A stretch of 64,000 nt of DNA from Ohtaekwangia sp035628875 (GCA_035628875.1 DASPIZ010000135.1:69983-133982); one strand, 5' to 3'. Shown: positions 25,412-34,881, numbered from the stretch's first letter. The notes: a model not told the origin generated them from the letters alone. Numbers and translations are program-made.

Positions 25412-25436
25412 CATTCATCTGATTTATTTTCTAAGG

Positions 25437-25462
25437 ACCCGGGCAAAACGTCCGGGTTTTTT
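25437..25462 (+). terminator. Intrinsic terminator after the ahpD-like gene
   Basis: ACCCGG (25437-25442) pairs with CCGGGT (25452-25457), with loop GCAAAACGT, followed by TTTTTTATT. It ends the ahpC-ahpD unit. Confidence 0.85.
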
Positions 25463-25571
25463 ATTATAAAACACTGACAAGCACGTGTTAACATCTTGAT
25501 TTATTGATAATCTTTCGGACTTACCACTTTCGGCAGGCATTTTGTGTCTAAGTATAAAAATTAAAAATATC

Positions 25572-26255
25572 ATGCGTTATACATTCATTCTTGTATTCCT
25601 TTTTACCTGTTCAGGTGTTTTTGCACAACACGAGGCATTTGAAGGCGAACCTTTTATTGAAGTAACAGGTATTGCCGAAACCGAGATCGAACCAGATGAA
25701 ATTACCTTGTTAATTCGCTTAAAAGAATTTGAAGAAAACAGGAGTAAAACTGATCTTGAAAAACTCGATAAAGATTTCCTTGCTGCCCTAAAGAAAAGCG
25801 GAATTGAGAAGAAAAGACTCTTACTTGCCGACGCGGGTTCTAAACTTGACAAACTGGGCAAGCGAGATAAAGATGCATTTCGGGAAAAATCATATGAATT
25901 GATGCTTACGGGAGCTGCAGAAGTTGACAAATTATTGACTGCGTTGCAACCCGTTGCCGTAGACCTTGTTACTATCACCCGTGTACATCATTCACAATTG
26001 GAGAAGCATAAGCTTGATCTCAAGCTAAAGGCGCTTCAGGTCGCCCGATCGAAAGCAGAATTGTTGTTAAAAGCAATTGGTAATGAAGTGGGGAAACCCC
26101 TGATGATTCGCGAATGGGATAATGAGCCAATACCGATGGCAAAAGCCAACGTTATGATGCGGCAAGAATCTGTCGGTTTTGCAGATGAAGCCAGTATGGA
26201 GTTTAAAAAAATCAGGCTTAGAGCGCAGGTTCACGCGCAGTTTGAAATTAAATAA
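25572..26255 (+). CDS. SIMPL-domain (DUF541) exported protein
   Basis: A 227-residue exported protein. A signal peptide (MRYTFILVFLFTCSGVFAQ) is followed by EPFIEVTGIAETEIEPDEITLLIRL, the typical SIMPL/DUF541 opening, and the later ADEASMEFKKIRLRAQVHAQFEI strand. The family is periplasmic or outer-membrane associated and its role is poorly defined (linked to oxidative stress in E. coli YggE). The start at 25572 matches the signal peptide; an in-frame ATG lies 30 bp upstream. Confidence 0.86.
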   Translation: MRYTFILVFLFTCSGVFAQHEAFEGEPFIEVTGIAETEIEPDEITLLIRLKEFEENRSKTDLEKLDKDFLAALKKSGIEKKRLLLADAGSKLDKLGKRDKDAFREKSYELMLTGAAEVDKLLTALQPVAVDLVTITRVHHSQLEKHKLDLKLKALQVARSKAELLLKAIGNEVGKPLMIREWDNEPIPMAKANVMMRQESVGFADEASMEFKKIRLRAQVHAQFEIK

Positions 26256-26365
26256 CAGATTCAAAAAGCTGTTTATATCTCTTAAACTTTGAGAATTTTG
26301 AACTTAAAGTGACGTCTATTCACCTTACGTTAAATGAAATTGTGACTAAGCTGACAAAGTGAAAA

Positions 26366-26494
26366 CTAATGATGTCGTCTCATTTCATCATTCAATCTAA
26401 AGGCATGCCAGAAGAAAGCCACAAAGAATAATATCACCGACACTAAAACGATCAACATAACAATAGTTGTTGTTTGCAATCCAAAGATCGGCAT
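26366..26494 (-). CDS. Possible small single-pass membrane protein (42 residues)
   Basis: A 42-codon open frame: MPIFGLQTTTIVMLIVLVSV then ILFFVAFFWHAFRLNDEMRRHH and TAG. It has one long hydrophobic helix (residues 9-30) and a basic, histidine-ending tail, giving an in-out or out-in single-pass protein. Its frame is closed by a stop upstream and no earlier ATG exists. The gap of nearly 400 bp otherwise holds little. No homologue is recognised; it may be noise, but the helix/charged-tail pattern is that of a real small membrane protein. Confidence 0.42.
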   Translation of the reverse strand: MPIFGLQTTTIVMLIVLVSVILFFVAFFWHAFRLNDEMRRHH

Positions 26495-26617
26495 AACAGT
26501 AAGGGCTATATTGACCAAAGTGGGGGGCTTGTAACAAAGGTAAGATCGGTTGACTTTTTGAAGCTTTTACCGCAAACCGCGGGTGTAAATTCCGAACATA
26601 ATTATGGATCCTTGCGT

Positions 26618-26625
26618 TATATTTG
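26618..26625 (+). promoter_or_regulatory. -7 box upstream of the subtilase gene
   Basis: TATATTTG matches TAnnTTTG exactly and lies 29 bases before the ATG. No good TTG is seen at the expected -33 position, so only the -7 box is claimed. Confidence 0.45.
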
Positions 26626-26653
26626 CAACTGTTTAATTGAAAACCAATAATTT

Positions 26654-28345
26654 ATGTTAAAAAGAATGATTCGAGTGCTGTTGGTTGTAATGATGGGAAT
26701 CCTCCTCAACCCGGCTATCCAGGTATATGGGATGTATGAATTTCAGGATACCACGCTTACTCCCCGGGACTGGTTCTTACGCGATCCTGAAACTGACAAG
26801 GTGCAAGGCTTGAGCGTTGAACGCACGTACGAGACCTTATTGAAAGGGAAACCTTCACGCACCGTTTTGGTAGCGGTTATTGATTCGGGTATTGACATCG
26901 AACATGAGGATCTCAAAGATGTGCTTTGGATTAATGAAGATGAGATTCCTGAAAACGGTATTGATGATGACAAAAACGGATACGTCGATGATATCCATGG
27001 ATGGAATTTCATTGGTGGAAAAGAGGGAAATGTGGATGCCGATACCTATGAAGTTACGCGTGAATATGCTCGCCTTAAACCGAAATACGAAAACTTCGAC
27101 GAAAAGGATCTCAACAAAAAAAATAAAGCAGAATACGAATATTGGAAACGCGTTAAAACCAAATATGAACGCGATTCTAAATTTAATAAAGAACAATTCG
27201 ATCAGTATAACCAGCAATTCGAATTGTACACCAACGCACTCGCAACGATTAAATATTGTGACAGCATCTTAACTGTTAAACTCGGTGCGCCAGTTTCAAA
27301 GTCATCGCTCGCCAGTATCGCTGAGACGAACGATACCATAATGTTCGCTAAACAAACTTTAACAAAAGTGCTTGAAAATGTGCAGGGCGATATCGCAGTG
27401 AATGAGTTTGTCACTGAACTGGCAGCGTATCTTGAACAACTCAACGAAGGTGTTGAACACTATCGCGTAGCGGTTGAGTACGGTTACAACACGGAGTTCA
27501 ACTCGCGCACCATCGTGGGAGACGATATCAATAACCTCAAAGAAAAAGGTTATGGCAATAACGATGTCGAAGGACCTGATGCAAGTCATGGTACACACGT
27601 GGCCGGTATTATAGCCGCCAATCGAAAAAACGAAATCGGAATAAATGGCATTGCCGACAATGTTCGCATCATGTCGGTTCGCGCTGTGCCAAACGGTGAT
27701 GAACGCGATAAGGATGTGGCGAACGCTATTATCTATGCCGTGGATAACGGTGCACAAATCATCAACATGAGTTTCGGAAAATCATTTTCTCCGCAAAAAG
27801 AAGTGGTGGACAAAGCGGTGAAATATGCTGAATCTAAAGGCGTACTTTTAATTCATGCTGCCGGCAACGATGGTAAAAACCTGGATGAAGAGCAGAACTA
27901 TCCTACTAAAAAGGTAGGCAAAGGAGAAATAAAAACGTGGCTTGAAATCGGTGCGTCTGCCGCGGGAGCAGAAGATGAACTTGTGGGATCGTTTTCAAAC
28001 TACGGAAAAAAATCAGTTGATCTCTTTGCTCCCGGTGTAGAAATTTACTCTACTACGCCTGATAATACGTATAAAGAATTTCAGGGAACCAGTATGGCAT
28101 CTCCCGCCACGGCCGGAGTAGCTGCCATCATCATGTCTTATTTTCCACACCTCGATGCTGAGCAGGTGAGGGATGTACTGCGCAAATCAACCCGTACTTT
28201 CGATGAGCTTAACGTTTCCAAGCCAGGAGACGATGAACCGCAGGAAGTTAAATTCACAGAACTAAGCAGTACAGGTGGTATTGTCAACGCTTACGAAGCG
28301 GTAAAACTTGCTTCCACCATTCCGGTGAAAACACCTAAGAAATAA
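26654..28345 (+). CDS. Subtilisin-like (S8) serine peptidase with helical insertion
   Basis: A 563-residue exported subtilase. A signal peptide (MLKRMIRVLLVVMMGILLNP) precedes the catalytic domain. The triad is Asp77 (VAVIDSGIDIEHEDL), His312 (DASHGTHVAGI) and Ser480 (GTSMASPATAG). Between Asp and His lie about 190 extra residues that are helical and lysine/glutamate/tyrosine-rich, far more than in ordinary subtilases. There is no type IX sorting tail; the protein ends soon after the domain. A family of Bacteroidota S8 peptidases carries such an insertion, probably for regulation or substrate access. Confidence 0.92.
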   Translation: MLKRMIRVLLVVMMGILLNPAIQVYGMYEFQDTTLTPRDWFLRDPETDKVQGLSVERTYETLLKGKPSRTVLVAVIDSGIDIEHEDLKDVLWINEDEIPENGIDDDKNGYVDDIHGWNFIGGKEGNVDADTYEVTREYARLKPKYENFDEKDLNKKNKAEYEYWKRVKTKYERDSKFNKEQFDQYNQQFELYTNALATIKYCDSILTVKLGAPVSKSSLASIAETNDTIMFAKQTLTKVLENVQGDIAVNEFVTELAAYLEQLNEGVEHYRVAVEYGYNTEFNSRTIVGDDINNLKEKGYGNNDVEGPDASHGTHVAGIIAANRKNEIGINGIADNVRIMSVRAVPNGDERDKDVANAIIYAVDNGAQIINMSFGKSFSPQKEVVDKAVKYAESKGVLLIHAAGNDGKNLDEEQNYPTKKVGKGEIKTWLEIGASAAGAEDELVGSFSNYGKKSVDLFAPGVEIYSTTPDNTYKEFQGTSMASPATAGVAAIIMSYFPHLDAEQVRDVLRKSTRTFDELNVSKPGDDEPQEVKFTELSSTGGIVNAYEAVKLASTIPVKTPKK

Positions 28346-28379
28346 CCGAACACAAAACGTCCGGTTTCGATACAAAAAG

Positions 28380-28408
28380 TACCGTCATTACAATGGCGGT
28401 ATTTTTTT
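28380..28408 (+). terminator. Terminator after the subtilase gene
   Basis: TACCGTCAT (28380-28388) pairs with ATGGCGGTA (about 28393-28401), one mismatch, followed by TTTTTTT. Intrinsic terminator on the plus strand. Confidence 0.8.
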
Positions 28409-28487
28409 GTGCCACCTTTATCTTAAAAATACCACGGCTAACGGTATGGATATACGTAAATTATACCGACCAGTATACCGAATAACC

Positions 28488-28561
28488 GTGTAACCCTTGT
28501 ATCTAAAAACCCAGGTGTACTTTTAAGGATGAAGAAATATCCGCCATGAAGCGGGTTACAC
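28488..28561. repeat. 9-bp inverted repeat upstream of the aspartic protease gene
   Basis: GTGTAACCC (28488-28496) and GGGTTACAC (28553-28561) are perfect complements 56 bp apart, and GTATAC occurs twice just before the next start codon. The function is unknown; the region also holds repeated ATACCGAC/ATACCGAA words. Confidence 0.5.
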
Positions 28562-28607
28562 AGTAATACAAAGTGGACTAGCTTTCCTGTATACAACAAC
28601 CGTATAC

Positions 28608-29543
28608 ATGAACCCTTTTCCCCGACTGATCTTCATCATCGTACTTGCCGTGCTTACCTGCAACAGTACGAAGGCTTCTCCCCGTGCCGGATTTTATTTG
28701 CCGGATTCTCTTCAGCAAGTCACATTAACCTATCGTAACATCAACAATCTTATTCTCCTTCCAGTGATCATCAACGATAGCATACAACTGAATCTCATTC
28801 TTGATACAGGATGCAGAAACCTCGTCTTATTCGGAAAGAGATTTCAAAAATTATTTATTGCTGAGCCAGGAAAAAAAGTACAGTTCTCCGGACTTGGTTC
28901 AGGTCGGGCTATTGTCGGGTCACTTTCCCTGAACAACAAAGTAAAGATCGGCGCCGTGTTAGGTGAACACATCCCTATTGTGGTCATCCCGAATCGCAAT
29001 CTGTTTGGATCATATCCCCGAATAGACGGCGTAATAGGTTATGAAGTCTTCACCAGATTTGAGATTGAGCTAAATCCGGTACATCAAAAAATTACCTTCC
29101 GCCCCGGGTATTCCGGATCATTACCTTTGGGCTACACGCACATTCCGTTACGTATAGAAGATTCAAGACCAATTATGGATGGCAAAGTGGTCTTCGATGT
29201 CAATGAAACACAACAATTTAGTTTAATGATAGATACGGGATCAACATTGGGTTTACTTTTAAAGACATCTTCGTCCAGAGAAGCTACTACTAAAGGAAAA
29301 CGATCAGTACTTGGACGCGGCTTCAATGGCATCATGGAAGGAATTCTAAGAAAAAGCAAAAAGCTGATTCTTCATAAGATGGAAATTGATATGACTGAAA
29401 CCGCCGTGGTATATTCATCTTCTTACACGCATGCTTCCCTCGGCATGGAAGTATTGAAAGATTATTCCCTTATCCTGAATTATAGCAAGGCGTATGCAGG
29501 ATTAAAAAAAATAATCCAGGGTGACATTCCCGAAAGTATTTAA
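28608..29543 (+). CDS. Exported retropepsin-like aspartic protease
   Basis: A 311-residue protein with a signal peptide (FPRLIFIIVLAVLTCN) and two aspartic-protease motifs: ILDTGCRNLVLFG near residue 65 and MIDTGSTLGLLL near residue 208. Two DTG sites in one chain make a complete retropepsin/pepsin-type active site. A GVIGYEVFTRFEIELNPVHQ stretch follows the first lobe, as in bacterial predicted aspartyl proteases. It would act in the periplasm or outside. The start at 28608 is the only good one. Confidence 0.85.
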   Translation: MNPFPRLIFIIVLAVLTCNSTKASPRAGFYLPDSLQQVTLTYRNINNLILLPVIINDSIQLNLILDTGCRNLVLFGKRFQKLFIAEPGKKVQFSGLGSGRAIVGSLSLNNKVKIGAVLGEHIPIVVIPNRNLFGSYPRIDGVIGYEVFTRFEIELNPVHQKITFRPGYSGSLPLGYTHIPLRIEDSRPIMDGKVVFDVNETQQFSLMIDTGSTLGLLLKTSSSREATTKGKRSVLGRGFNGIMEGILRKSKKLILHKMEIDMTETAVVYSSSYTHASLGMEVLKDYSLILNYSKAYAGLKKIIQGDIPESI

Positions 29544-29739
29544 AAGAAGTACTGACAGGATTTAGTAAAGAAAAAAAGCATTATTACGGGAAGGATTGTA
29601 TTAAACCAGTGTGATTATATCGTACCTGACGGCACTAACAAAAATCCAGATTCGTTTTCTACCCTTATTGCATCCTTACGGGGTTAAGCAACACGTTCAT
29701 TTCATCCGATCTTGTGCCTACATATAGGCAGGGAACATA

Positions 29740-29905
29740 TTGTTAGTAAATAGAGTTTCGTTAGTGGCATTAAATTCTAAAGGCACGCTTTGTGATGCCA
29801 CAGAGACAAAACGACACCAATAAATGCAACTATGAAGATGGCATATCTTCTTAGTGCCCTGGTCTCTTAGTGGCGTTAAATTCGAATGGCACGCTTTATG
29901 CCAAT
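29740..29905. repeat. Remote copy of the 106-bp repeat family
   Basis: TTAGTGGCATTAAATTCTAAAGGCACGCTTT (from 29761) recurs as TTAGTGGCGTTAAATTCGAATGGCACGCTTT (from 29867), spacing 106. The arm CTTAGTGCCCTGGTCTCTTAGTGGC (29850-29874) is the complement of the GCCACTAAGGCACCAGGACACTAAG arm of the array at 14049. So this is a decayed two-unit copy in reverse orientation. The rest of the 29544-29968 gap shows nothing else. Confidence 0.75.
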
Positions 29906-29968
29906 GTGGTCGTTTAAAAAAAGAATAGTAAATTTAATACTTAGTTTTTTTAACATAACCCACACAAC

Positions 29969-30724
29969 ATGAACCAGGAAGTACATTGGAATAACATTGC
30001 CACCAGTTACGATGATGAAATCTTTGATGTATTTAAATCCGACAAGAAAAAAGTTCTCGCCAAATACTTTAAAAAACATGCAAACAGAAGAAAAGATGCA
30101 ACTGATTTCGGATGCGGCACAGGCAAAGCATTACCCTTCCTTTCTCCTGGCTTTAAACATGTGCTCGCGCTTGACATTTCGCAGGAGTGTATCGTGATCG
30201 CAAAGGAGAGAAACTTCAACAACGTTACTTTTAAACGTGCGGACCTTACAAGACAATCCGTTAAACTTCCCCCCGCACATTTTGGATTGTGTGTTAACGT
30301 GGCCATTCTTCCAGAACTTGCACAAAATCGCGCCATCATTAAAACAGTAAAGCGTGGATTGCGAAAGAATGGTACAGCAATCTTTGTGGTCCCTTCTATG
30401 GAGTCTATGCTTTTTGCCTCATGGCAACTCCTGGAGTGGTACCGTAGAGAGAAGGTCTCACCGGAGCATATTCCTGGCGACGAATTGAATTATTTCGACC
30501 GGAATAAAACAGATCTTATTCAGGGTATCATTAACATTAACGGTGTTCCTACCAAGCATTACACAGCACCTGAGATACACGTGTTGTTTGAAGAAGCGGG
30601 ACTAACCGTAACCGCACTCAAAAAACTGGAATACGATTGGAACACAGAATTCGATTCGCCGCCTTCCTGGCTTAAAGCACCATACCCATGGGATTGGCTG
30701 ATTGAATGCAAGTCTGTTAATTAA
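29969..30724 (+). CDS. Class I SAM-dependent methyltransferase
   Basis: A 251-residue Rossmann-fold methyltransferase. Motif I is TDFGCGTGKALPFL (residues 47 on), motif II region HVLALDISQECIVIAKE, then FKRADLTRQ and FGLCVNVAILPEL as motifs III-IV. The substrate cannot be told. The gene starts at 29969 after a short untranslated stretch and is followed 67 bp later by the DUF2911 gene, with which it may be co-transcribed. Confidence 0.87.
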   Translation: MNQEVHWNNIATSYDDEIFDVFKSDKKKVLAKYFKKHANRRKDATDFGCGTGKALPFLSPGFKHVLALDISQECIVIAKERNFNNVTFKRADLTRQSVKLPPAHFGLCVNVAILPELAQNRAIIKTVKRGLRKNGTAIFVVPSMESMLFASWQLLEWYRREKVSPEHIPGDELNYFDRNKTDLIQGIININGVPTKHYTAPEIHVLFEEAGLTVTALKKLEYDWNTEFDSPPSWLKAPYPWDWLIECKSVN

Positions 30725-30791
30725 GGACTTTAACATTTCATTAACGCGCTATAGTTGGTAAGCGTGTGTATATTTTCCACCATTATAAAAA

Positions 30792-31649
30792 ATGAATATG
30801 AAAATCATACACACACTCTACTTTTTTCTGCTGAGCGGAATTGTCCAGGCGCAGTTGCATCTACCCGAACTTAGCCCGCGAAGTTACCTGAAACAAGAAG
30901 TAGGATATACAAACATTACTATTTCGTATGGACGACCCGCAACGCGTGGTCGTGTGGTTATGGGGGAAGTTGTTCCCTACAACACACTATGGCGAACTGG
31001 TGCAGGTGAAGGAACCCAGATTTCTTTCGATCGACCCGTTACAATCGCAGGTAAAAAAATTCCAGCCGGGACTTACGCATTCGTCACTATACCTGATCGC
31101 GATCAATGGACCGTGTTACTCAATACCGATACCAGCAAAATTTATGGCGACCCTGCTGAATATGATTTAAAATTTGAAGCGCTTCGATTTAGTGTAACTC
31201 CGCAAAAATCATCGCGGTTTTATGAATCTCTTACCATTGACTTAGATATTACCAACTACAATGCTGACTTATACCTTTCATGGGAGAATACACAAATTCA
31301 TTTTCCAATTCTCACACATACAGATGAAGAGGCACTAAAACATATTGCACTATCCCTTGAGAAAAATCCCGGGAACGACGAGATGTACGCTGCGGCAGCT
31401 TACTACTACTTTGTGAACCAAAAAGATCCTGACCAGGCGCTTCAATTCATCAACAACGCCTTAAGCATAAAAGAAGACCGGTGGTATTACCTACAGAAAA
31501 TTGACCTGCTAATCCGATTAAAAAATCACAGTGAAGCTATTGTTTTAACCGAAAAAACAATTGAATTCCTAAGAAGAACAAAACCAATTGAATGGGAGCA
31601 TACTGTAAAAAGCATTGAAGCAAAACGCAATAGCTGGCCCCATAAATAA
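30792..31649 (+). CDS. Exported DUF2911 protein with TPR-like C-terminus
   Basis: A 285-residue exported protein. After a signal peptide (MNMKIIHTLYFFLLSGIVQAQ) comes a DUF2911 beta-domain with the signature ITISYGRPATRGRVVMGEVVPYNTLWRTGAGEGT. From about residue 180 it becomes helical with repeat-like segments (NDEMYAAAAYYYFVNQKDPDQALQF), consistent with tetratricopeptide repeats. The family is confined largely to Bacteroidota and has no known function. Confidence 0.85.
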   Translation: MNMKIIHTLYFFLLSGIVQAQLHLPELSPRSYLKQEVGYTNITISYGRPATRGRVVMGEVVPYNTLWRTGAGEGTQISFDRPVTIAGKKIPAGTYAFVTIPDRDQWTVLLNTDTSKIYGDPAEYDLKFEALRFSVTPQKSSRFYESLTIDLDITNYNADLYLSWENTQIHFPILTHTDEEALKHIALSLEKNPGNDEMYAAAAYYYFVNQKDPDQALQFINNALSIKEDRWYYLQKIDLLIRLKNHSEAIVLTEKTIEFLRRTKPIEWEHTVKSIEAKRNSWPHK

Positions 31650-31841
31650 GGATGCAGCAATAGCTAAAGACCCTGCCGAGGCATGGGCCGTCCATCTCAG
31701 CAAGCTTGGAAATGACAACGTGGCTAGCGTTAAAGCACCTTAAATCGTTCCATCATGCCATTCATCAAAATCCAAGCTTCCGTCTAACCAGTTTCAATTT
31801 CGCATTTCGAAAAACCATTACCTTCGTAGGCTAAGATCGAT

Positions 31842-34283
31842 ATGCATACAACCTTATTTACCTTCAACGCCTTAAAACTAATCATCCTTGCAGGATTACT
31901 TCTAACGTACAGTCATGCCGTTAAGGCGCAAAATCCCAATGAGATTACAATCACCGGCAAAGTGATAGATTCGGTATCTGCGGTTCCCGTAAGCTTTGCC
32001 ACGATCCGGGTTTTTAAAAGCAACGCAGGCACGATCGTAACCGGAAGTATTAGCGGCGAAGATGGATCATTCGCTATACCAGTAGCTCCAGGGCAATATT
32101 ACGCAGAAATAGACTTTATGGGCTTTCAATCGCAGCGCACAAAAGAATTTACGTTAACGGAGAATCAAAAAAACTATGCGCTACCGGTTATAAGACTGAC
32201 TACTTCTGTAAGTCAACTTGATGAGGTAGTTGTTCAGGCTGAAAAAAGCAGCATGGAGCTAACGCTCGACAAAAAAGTTTTTAACGTCGGACAGGATCTG
32301 GCAAATGCAGGCGGATCAGCAACAGATATTCTTACCAATATACCATCCGTCTCTGTTGATCCGGAAGGAACTGTTAAACTCCGCGGGAGTGATAATGTTC
32401 GTATTCTCATTGACGGTAAGCCCTCCGGACTGGTGAGTTTTAAAGGTGGCAGCGGATTGCAACAACTCCAGGCTAGCATGATTGAGCGTGTGGAAGTGAT
32501 TACAAATCCTTCTGCACGTTATGAGGCAGAAGGCATGGCAGGAATTATTAATATCGTTTTGAAGAAAGAAAGAACACAGGGCTTCAATGGATCTTTCGAA
32601 CTGATTGGCGGCTATCCAACCAATTTCGGTGGCGCAGCTAATCTGAACTACAGGCATAAGAAACTCAACTTTTTTATCAACTATGGGATTGCCTACCGGA
32701 AACAACCTGGCGGAGGAACGTTGTACCAGGAAGTTACGGATGAAAATAGTAATATCACATCCATCCTCGACCAAAAAAGTGATTTCTCCGTCATCGGATT
32801 CAACAATAACATTCGTGGAGGGCTGGATTACTACTTCAGCGAAAAAAGTATTCTTACCGGATCGTATCTCTACCGCAGAAGTGATGGGCAACGGATTACA
32901 CACATCCGCTATAATAATTTTACATCCCCTAATGATCTTCAAAATACAATACGCCGAAAACAGGACGAAGATGAGATAGAGCCGAACTCCGAGTATTCGC
33001 TGATCTATAAAAAATCATTTGCTAAAAAAGGCCATGAGTTGACTGCTGAAATTAAATTTTTAGATAACTGGGAAAACTCCGACCAACTTTTCACGGAACG
33101 CTACTTTAATCCTGACGGCTCTGCAGATCCTTCACGTGACAGTGTTGAGCGATCTGTGAATGACGAATTTGAAAAACACTACCTTTTCCAGTTCGATTTT
33201 ACAAAACCAATTGGAAAAGAAGGAAAATTCGAAACTGGCATACGCAGCAGTTTCCGGGATATGGTGAATGACTATATCGTTACGCAACGCAATGTGTCAG
33301 GTGAGTTCGAGGCCATTGAAGGATTGGATAACGTATTTGTGTACGACGAAAACATCCATGCCGTGTACGCGATCTATGGTAATAAAATCAATAAGATTTC
33401 TTACCAGGCTGGCCTGCGCGCGGAATGGACGGATGTAAAAACGACGCTGCGAAAAACCAGTGAAGTTAATCCCCGTGAGTATGCGAATCTTTTTCCCAGT
33501 GCCCACTTCACCTATGATATGCCACGCGACAACGCCATTCAATTAAGCTATAGCCGAAGAGTAAGGCGCCCGTTTTACAATGACCTGAGTCCTTTTATGA
33601 CGTACTCCGATAAGCGAAATTATTTCAGCGGCAACCCTGATCTTGATCCTGAATTCAGTAATGTGTTTGAAGTTGGTCACATAAAATATTTTGATCTTGG
33701 ATCATTGTCTTCGTCCATTTATTATCGTGACACGCATGGCAAAATCGATCGTATCAGAACGGTGGATGAGCTGGGCAACGCCGTTACCCTTCCGGAGAAT
33801 TTAAATTCCGAAAAGGCCACAGGAATTGAATTCGCCATGGGTTACACACCTTATGAATGGTGGAAGCTTGATTTTAATTTTAATTTCTTTTATTCCGAAA
33901 TCGACGGAAGCAACATCACGGAAACGTATAAAGCCACAACATATAGTTGGTTTGTTCGTCAGACGTCACGTTTTACGTTGCCTAAAAATTTAAATATTCA
34001 GTTGCGTGGAAATTACGAAGCGCCTCAAAATACAGCACAGGGAAAACGGAAGGCGCTGTACTACGCTGACTTTTCCGTCAGTAAAGATGTATTCAACAGA
34101 CGCGGCACGATTACCTTCAACATTTTAGATGTATTCAATTCCAGAAAAACGCGATCAATAACAGAGGGAACAAATTTTTATACAGAAAGTGATTTCCAAT
34201 TCAGACAAAGACAGTTTAACCTTACGATAAATTACCGGATCAACCAGTCTAAAACCAAAAAAGATCCGCTCGATGAAAACTAA
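31842..34283 (+). CDS. TonB-dependent outer-membrane receptor
   Basis: An 813-residue outer-membrane protein. A signal peptide is followed by a carboxypeptidase-regulatory-like beta-sandwich (EITITGKVIDSVSAVPVSFATIRVF), a plug-type domain (IPSVSVDPEGTVKLRGSDNVRILIDGKPSG and RVEVITNPSARYEAEGMAGIINIVLKK) and a beta-barrel with typical alternating strands to the C-terminus. It is the OMP-beta-barrel type 3 kind rather than classic SusC. No SusD or other partner is beside it; the small lipoprotein downstream may be co-transcribed. Substrate unknown. Confidence 0.88.
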   Translation: MHTTLFTFNALKLIILAGLLLTYSHAVKAQNPNEITITGKVIDSVSAVPVSFATIRVFKSNAGTIVTGSISGEDGSFAIPVAPGQYYAEIDFMGFQSQRTKEFTLTENQKNYALPVIRLTTSVSQLDEVVVQAEKSSMELTLDKKVFNVGQDLANAGGSATDILTNIPSVSVDPEGTVKLRGSDNVRILIDGKPSGLVSFKGGSGLQQLQASMIERVEVITNPSARYEAEGMAGIINIVLKKERTQGFNGSFELIGGYPTNFGGAANLNYRHKKLNFFINYGIAYRKQPGGGTLYQEVTDENSNITSILDQKSDFSVIGFNNNIRGGLDYYFSEKSILTGSYLYRRSDGQRITHIRYNNFTSPNDLQNTIRRKQDEDEIEPNSEYSLIYKKSFAKKGHELTAEIKFLDNWENSDQLFTERYFNPDGSADPSRDSVERSVNDEFEKHYLFQFDFTKPIGKEGKFETGIRSSFRDMVNDYIVTQRNVSGEFEAIEGLDNVFVYDENIHAVYAIYGNKINKISYQAGLRAEWTDVKTTLRKTSEVNPREYANLFPSAHFTYDMPRDNAIQLSYSRRVRRPFYNDLSPFMTYSDKRNYFSGNPDLDPEFSNVFEVGHIKYFDLGSLSSSIYYRDTHGKIDRIRTVDELGNAVTLPENLNSEKATGIEFAMGYTPYEWWKLDFNFNFFYSEIDGSNITETYKATTYSWFVRQTSRFTLPKNLNIQLRGNYEAPQNTAQGKRKALYYADFSVSKDVFNRRGTITFNILDVFNSRKTRSITEGTNFYTESDFQFRQRQFNLTINYRINQSKTKKDPLDEN

Positions 34284-34305
34284 TACCAACGCAAACACGC
34301 CGATT

Positions 34306-34755
34306 ATGAAATTCTGTTTACCCCTGCTCCTGACTTTTATGTTCGTCTCCTGTAGCGACGCTACTAAAAACCAGGATAGCCCATCCGTTGATATCGAAGG
34401 AACCTGGCAGTTGGTTTCTTCCGTTCAGATACAAAACGATTCTACGCATACCGATGATCTCTCCGGTCAAAAGATGATTAAGATTTTGAACAAGACCCAC
34501 TTCTCTTTCCTGCGTCACGACTTAGACTCTGGTAAATCGGCATCACCCGTTTTTGTTTCAGGCGGCGGTCGCTATTTCTTCGAAGACCAAAAATATACTG
34601 AGCACCTGGAGTATTGTAACTTCAGAGAATGGGAAGGCCATGAATTCGATTTCGAAGTAAAATTTATTGGCGATACACTGATCCAGCAAGGTGTTGAAGA
34701 GATTAAAGAACTTGGGGTGAATCGTACGATTATTGAAAAGTATGTTAGGATCTAG
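34306..34755 (+). CDS. Small lipoprotein, lipocalin-like
   Basis: A 149-residue predicted lipoprotein. The start at 34306 (MKFCLPLLLTFMFVSCSDAT) gives a lipobox ending at cysteine; an upstream in-frame ATG at 34273 would lengthen it and overlap the TonB receptor gene by 11 bp. The mature part, IEGTWQLVSSVQIQ, is the kind of opening seen in lipocalin-like domains of Bacteroidota. It follows the receptor by 22 bp and is probably in the same operon. Confidence 0.68.
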   Translation: MKFCLPLLLTFMFVSCSDATKNQDSPSVDIEGTWQLVSSVQIQNDSTHTDDLSGQKMIKILNKTHFSFLRHDLDSGKSASPVFVSGGGRYFFEDQKYTEHLEYCNFREWEGHEFDFEVKFIGDTLIQQGVEEIKELGVNRTIIEKYVRI

Positions 34756-34862
34756 GAAGGTACGGGGACGAGGTAAAAGGTACGAAATACGGGACGAATA
34801 CAAAGTACAAGAGACGAAGCACGAGGCATGAAGTGTGAGTGACGATGTATAAGGTGCGTAAT
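34752..34862. repeat. TACGAGG/TACAAGG heptad region after the lipoprotein gene
   Basis: AGGTACGGGGACGAGGTAAAAGGTACGAAATACGGGACGAATACAAAGTACAAG and so on: words of about 7 bases matching the set at 11503-11574. It begins at the stop codon. Confidence 0.6.
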
Positions 34863-34881
34863 AGGACAACGAAGATATGGA

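Noticed and set aside
29544..29739. Possible small RNA or ORF
   Set aside because: Only a weak 5-bp hairpin (TGCCT/AGGCA) and no coding pattern.
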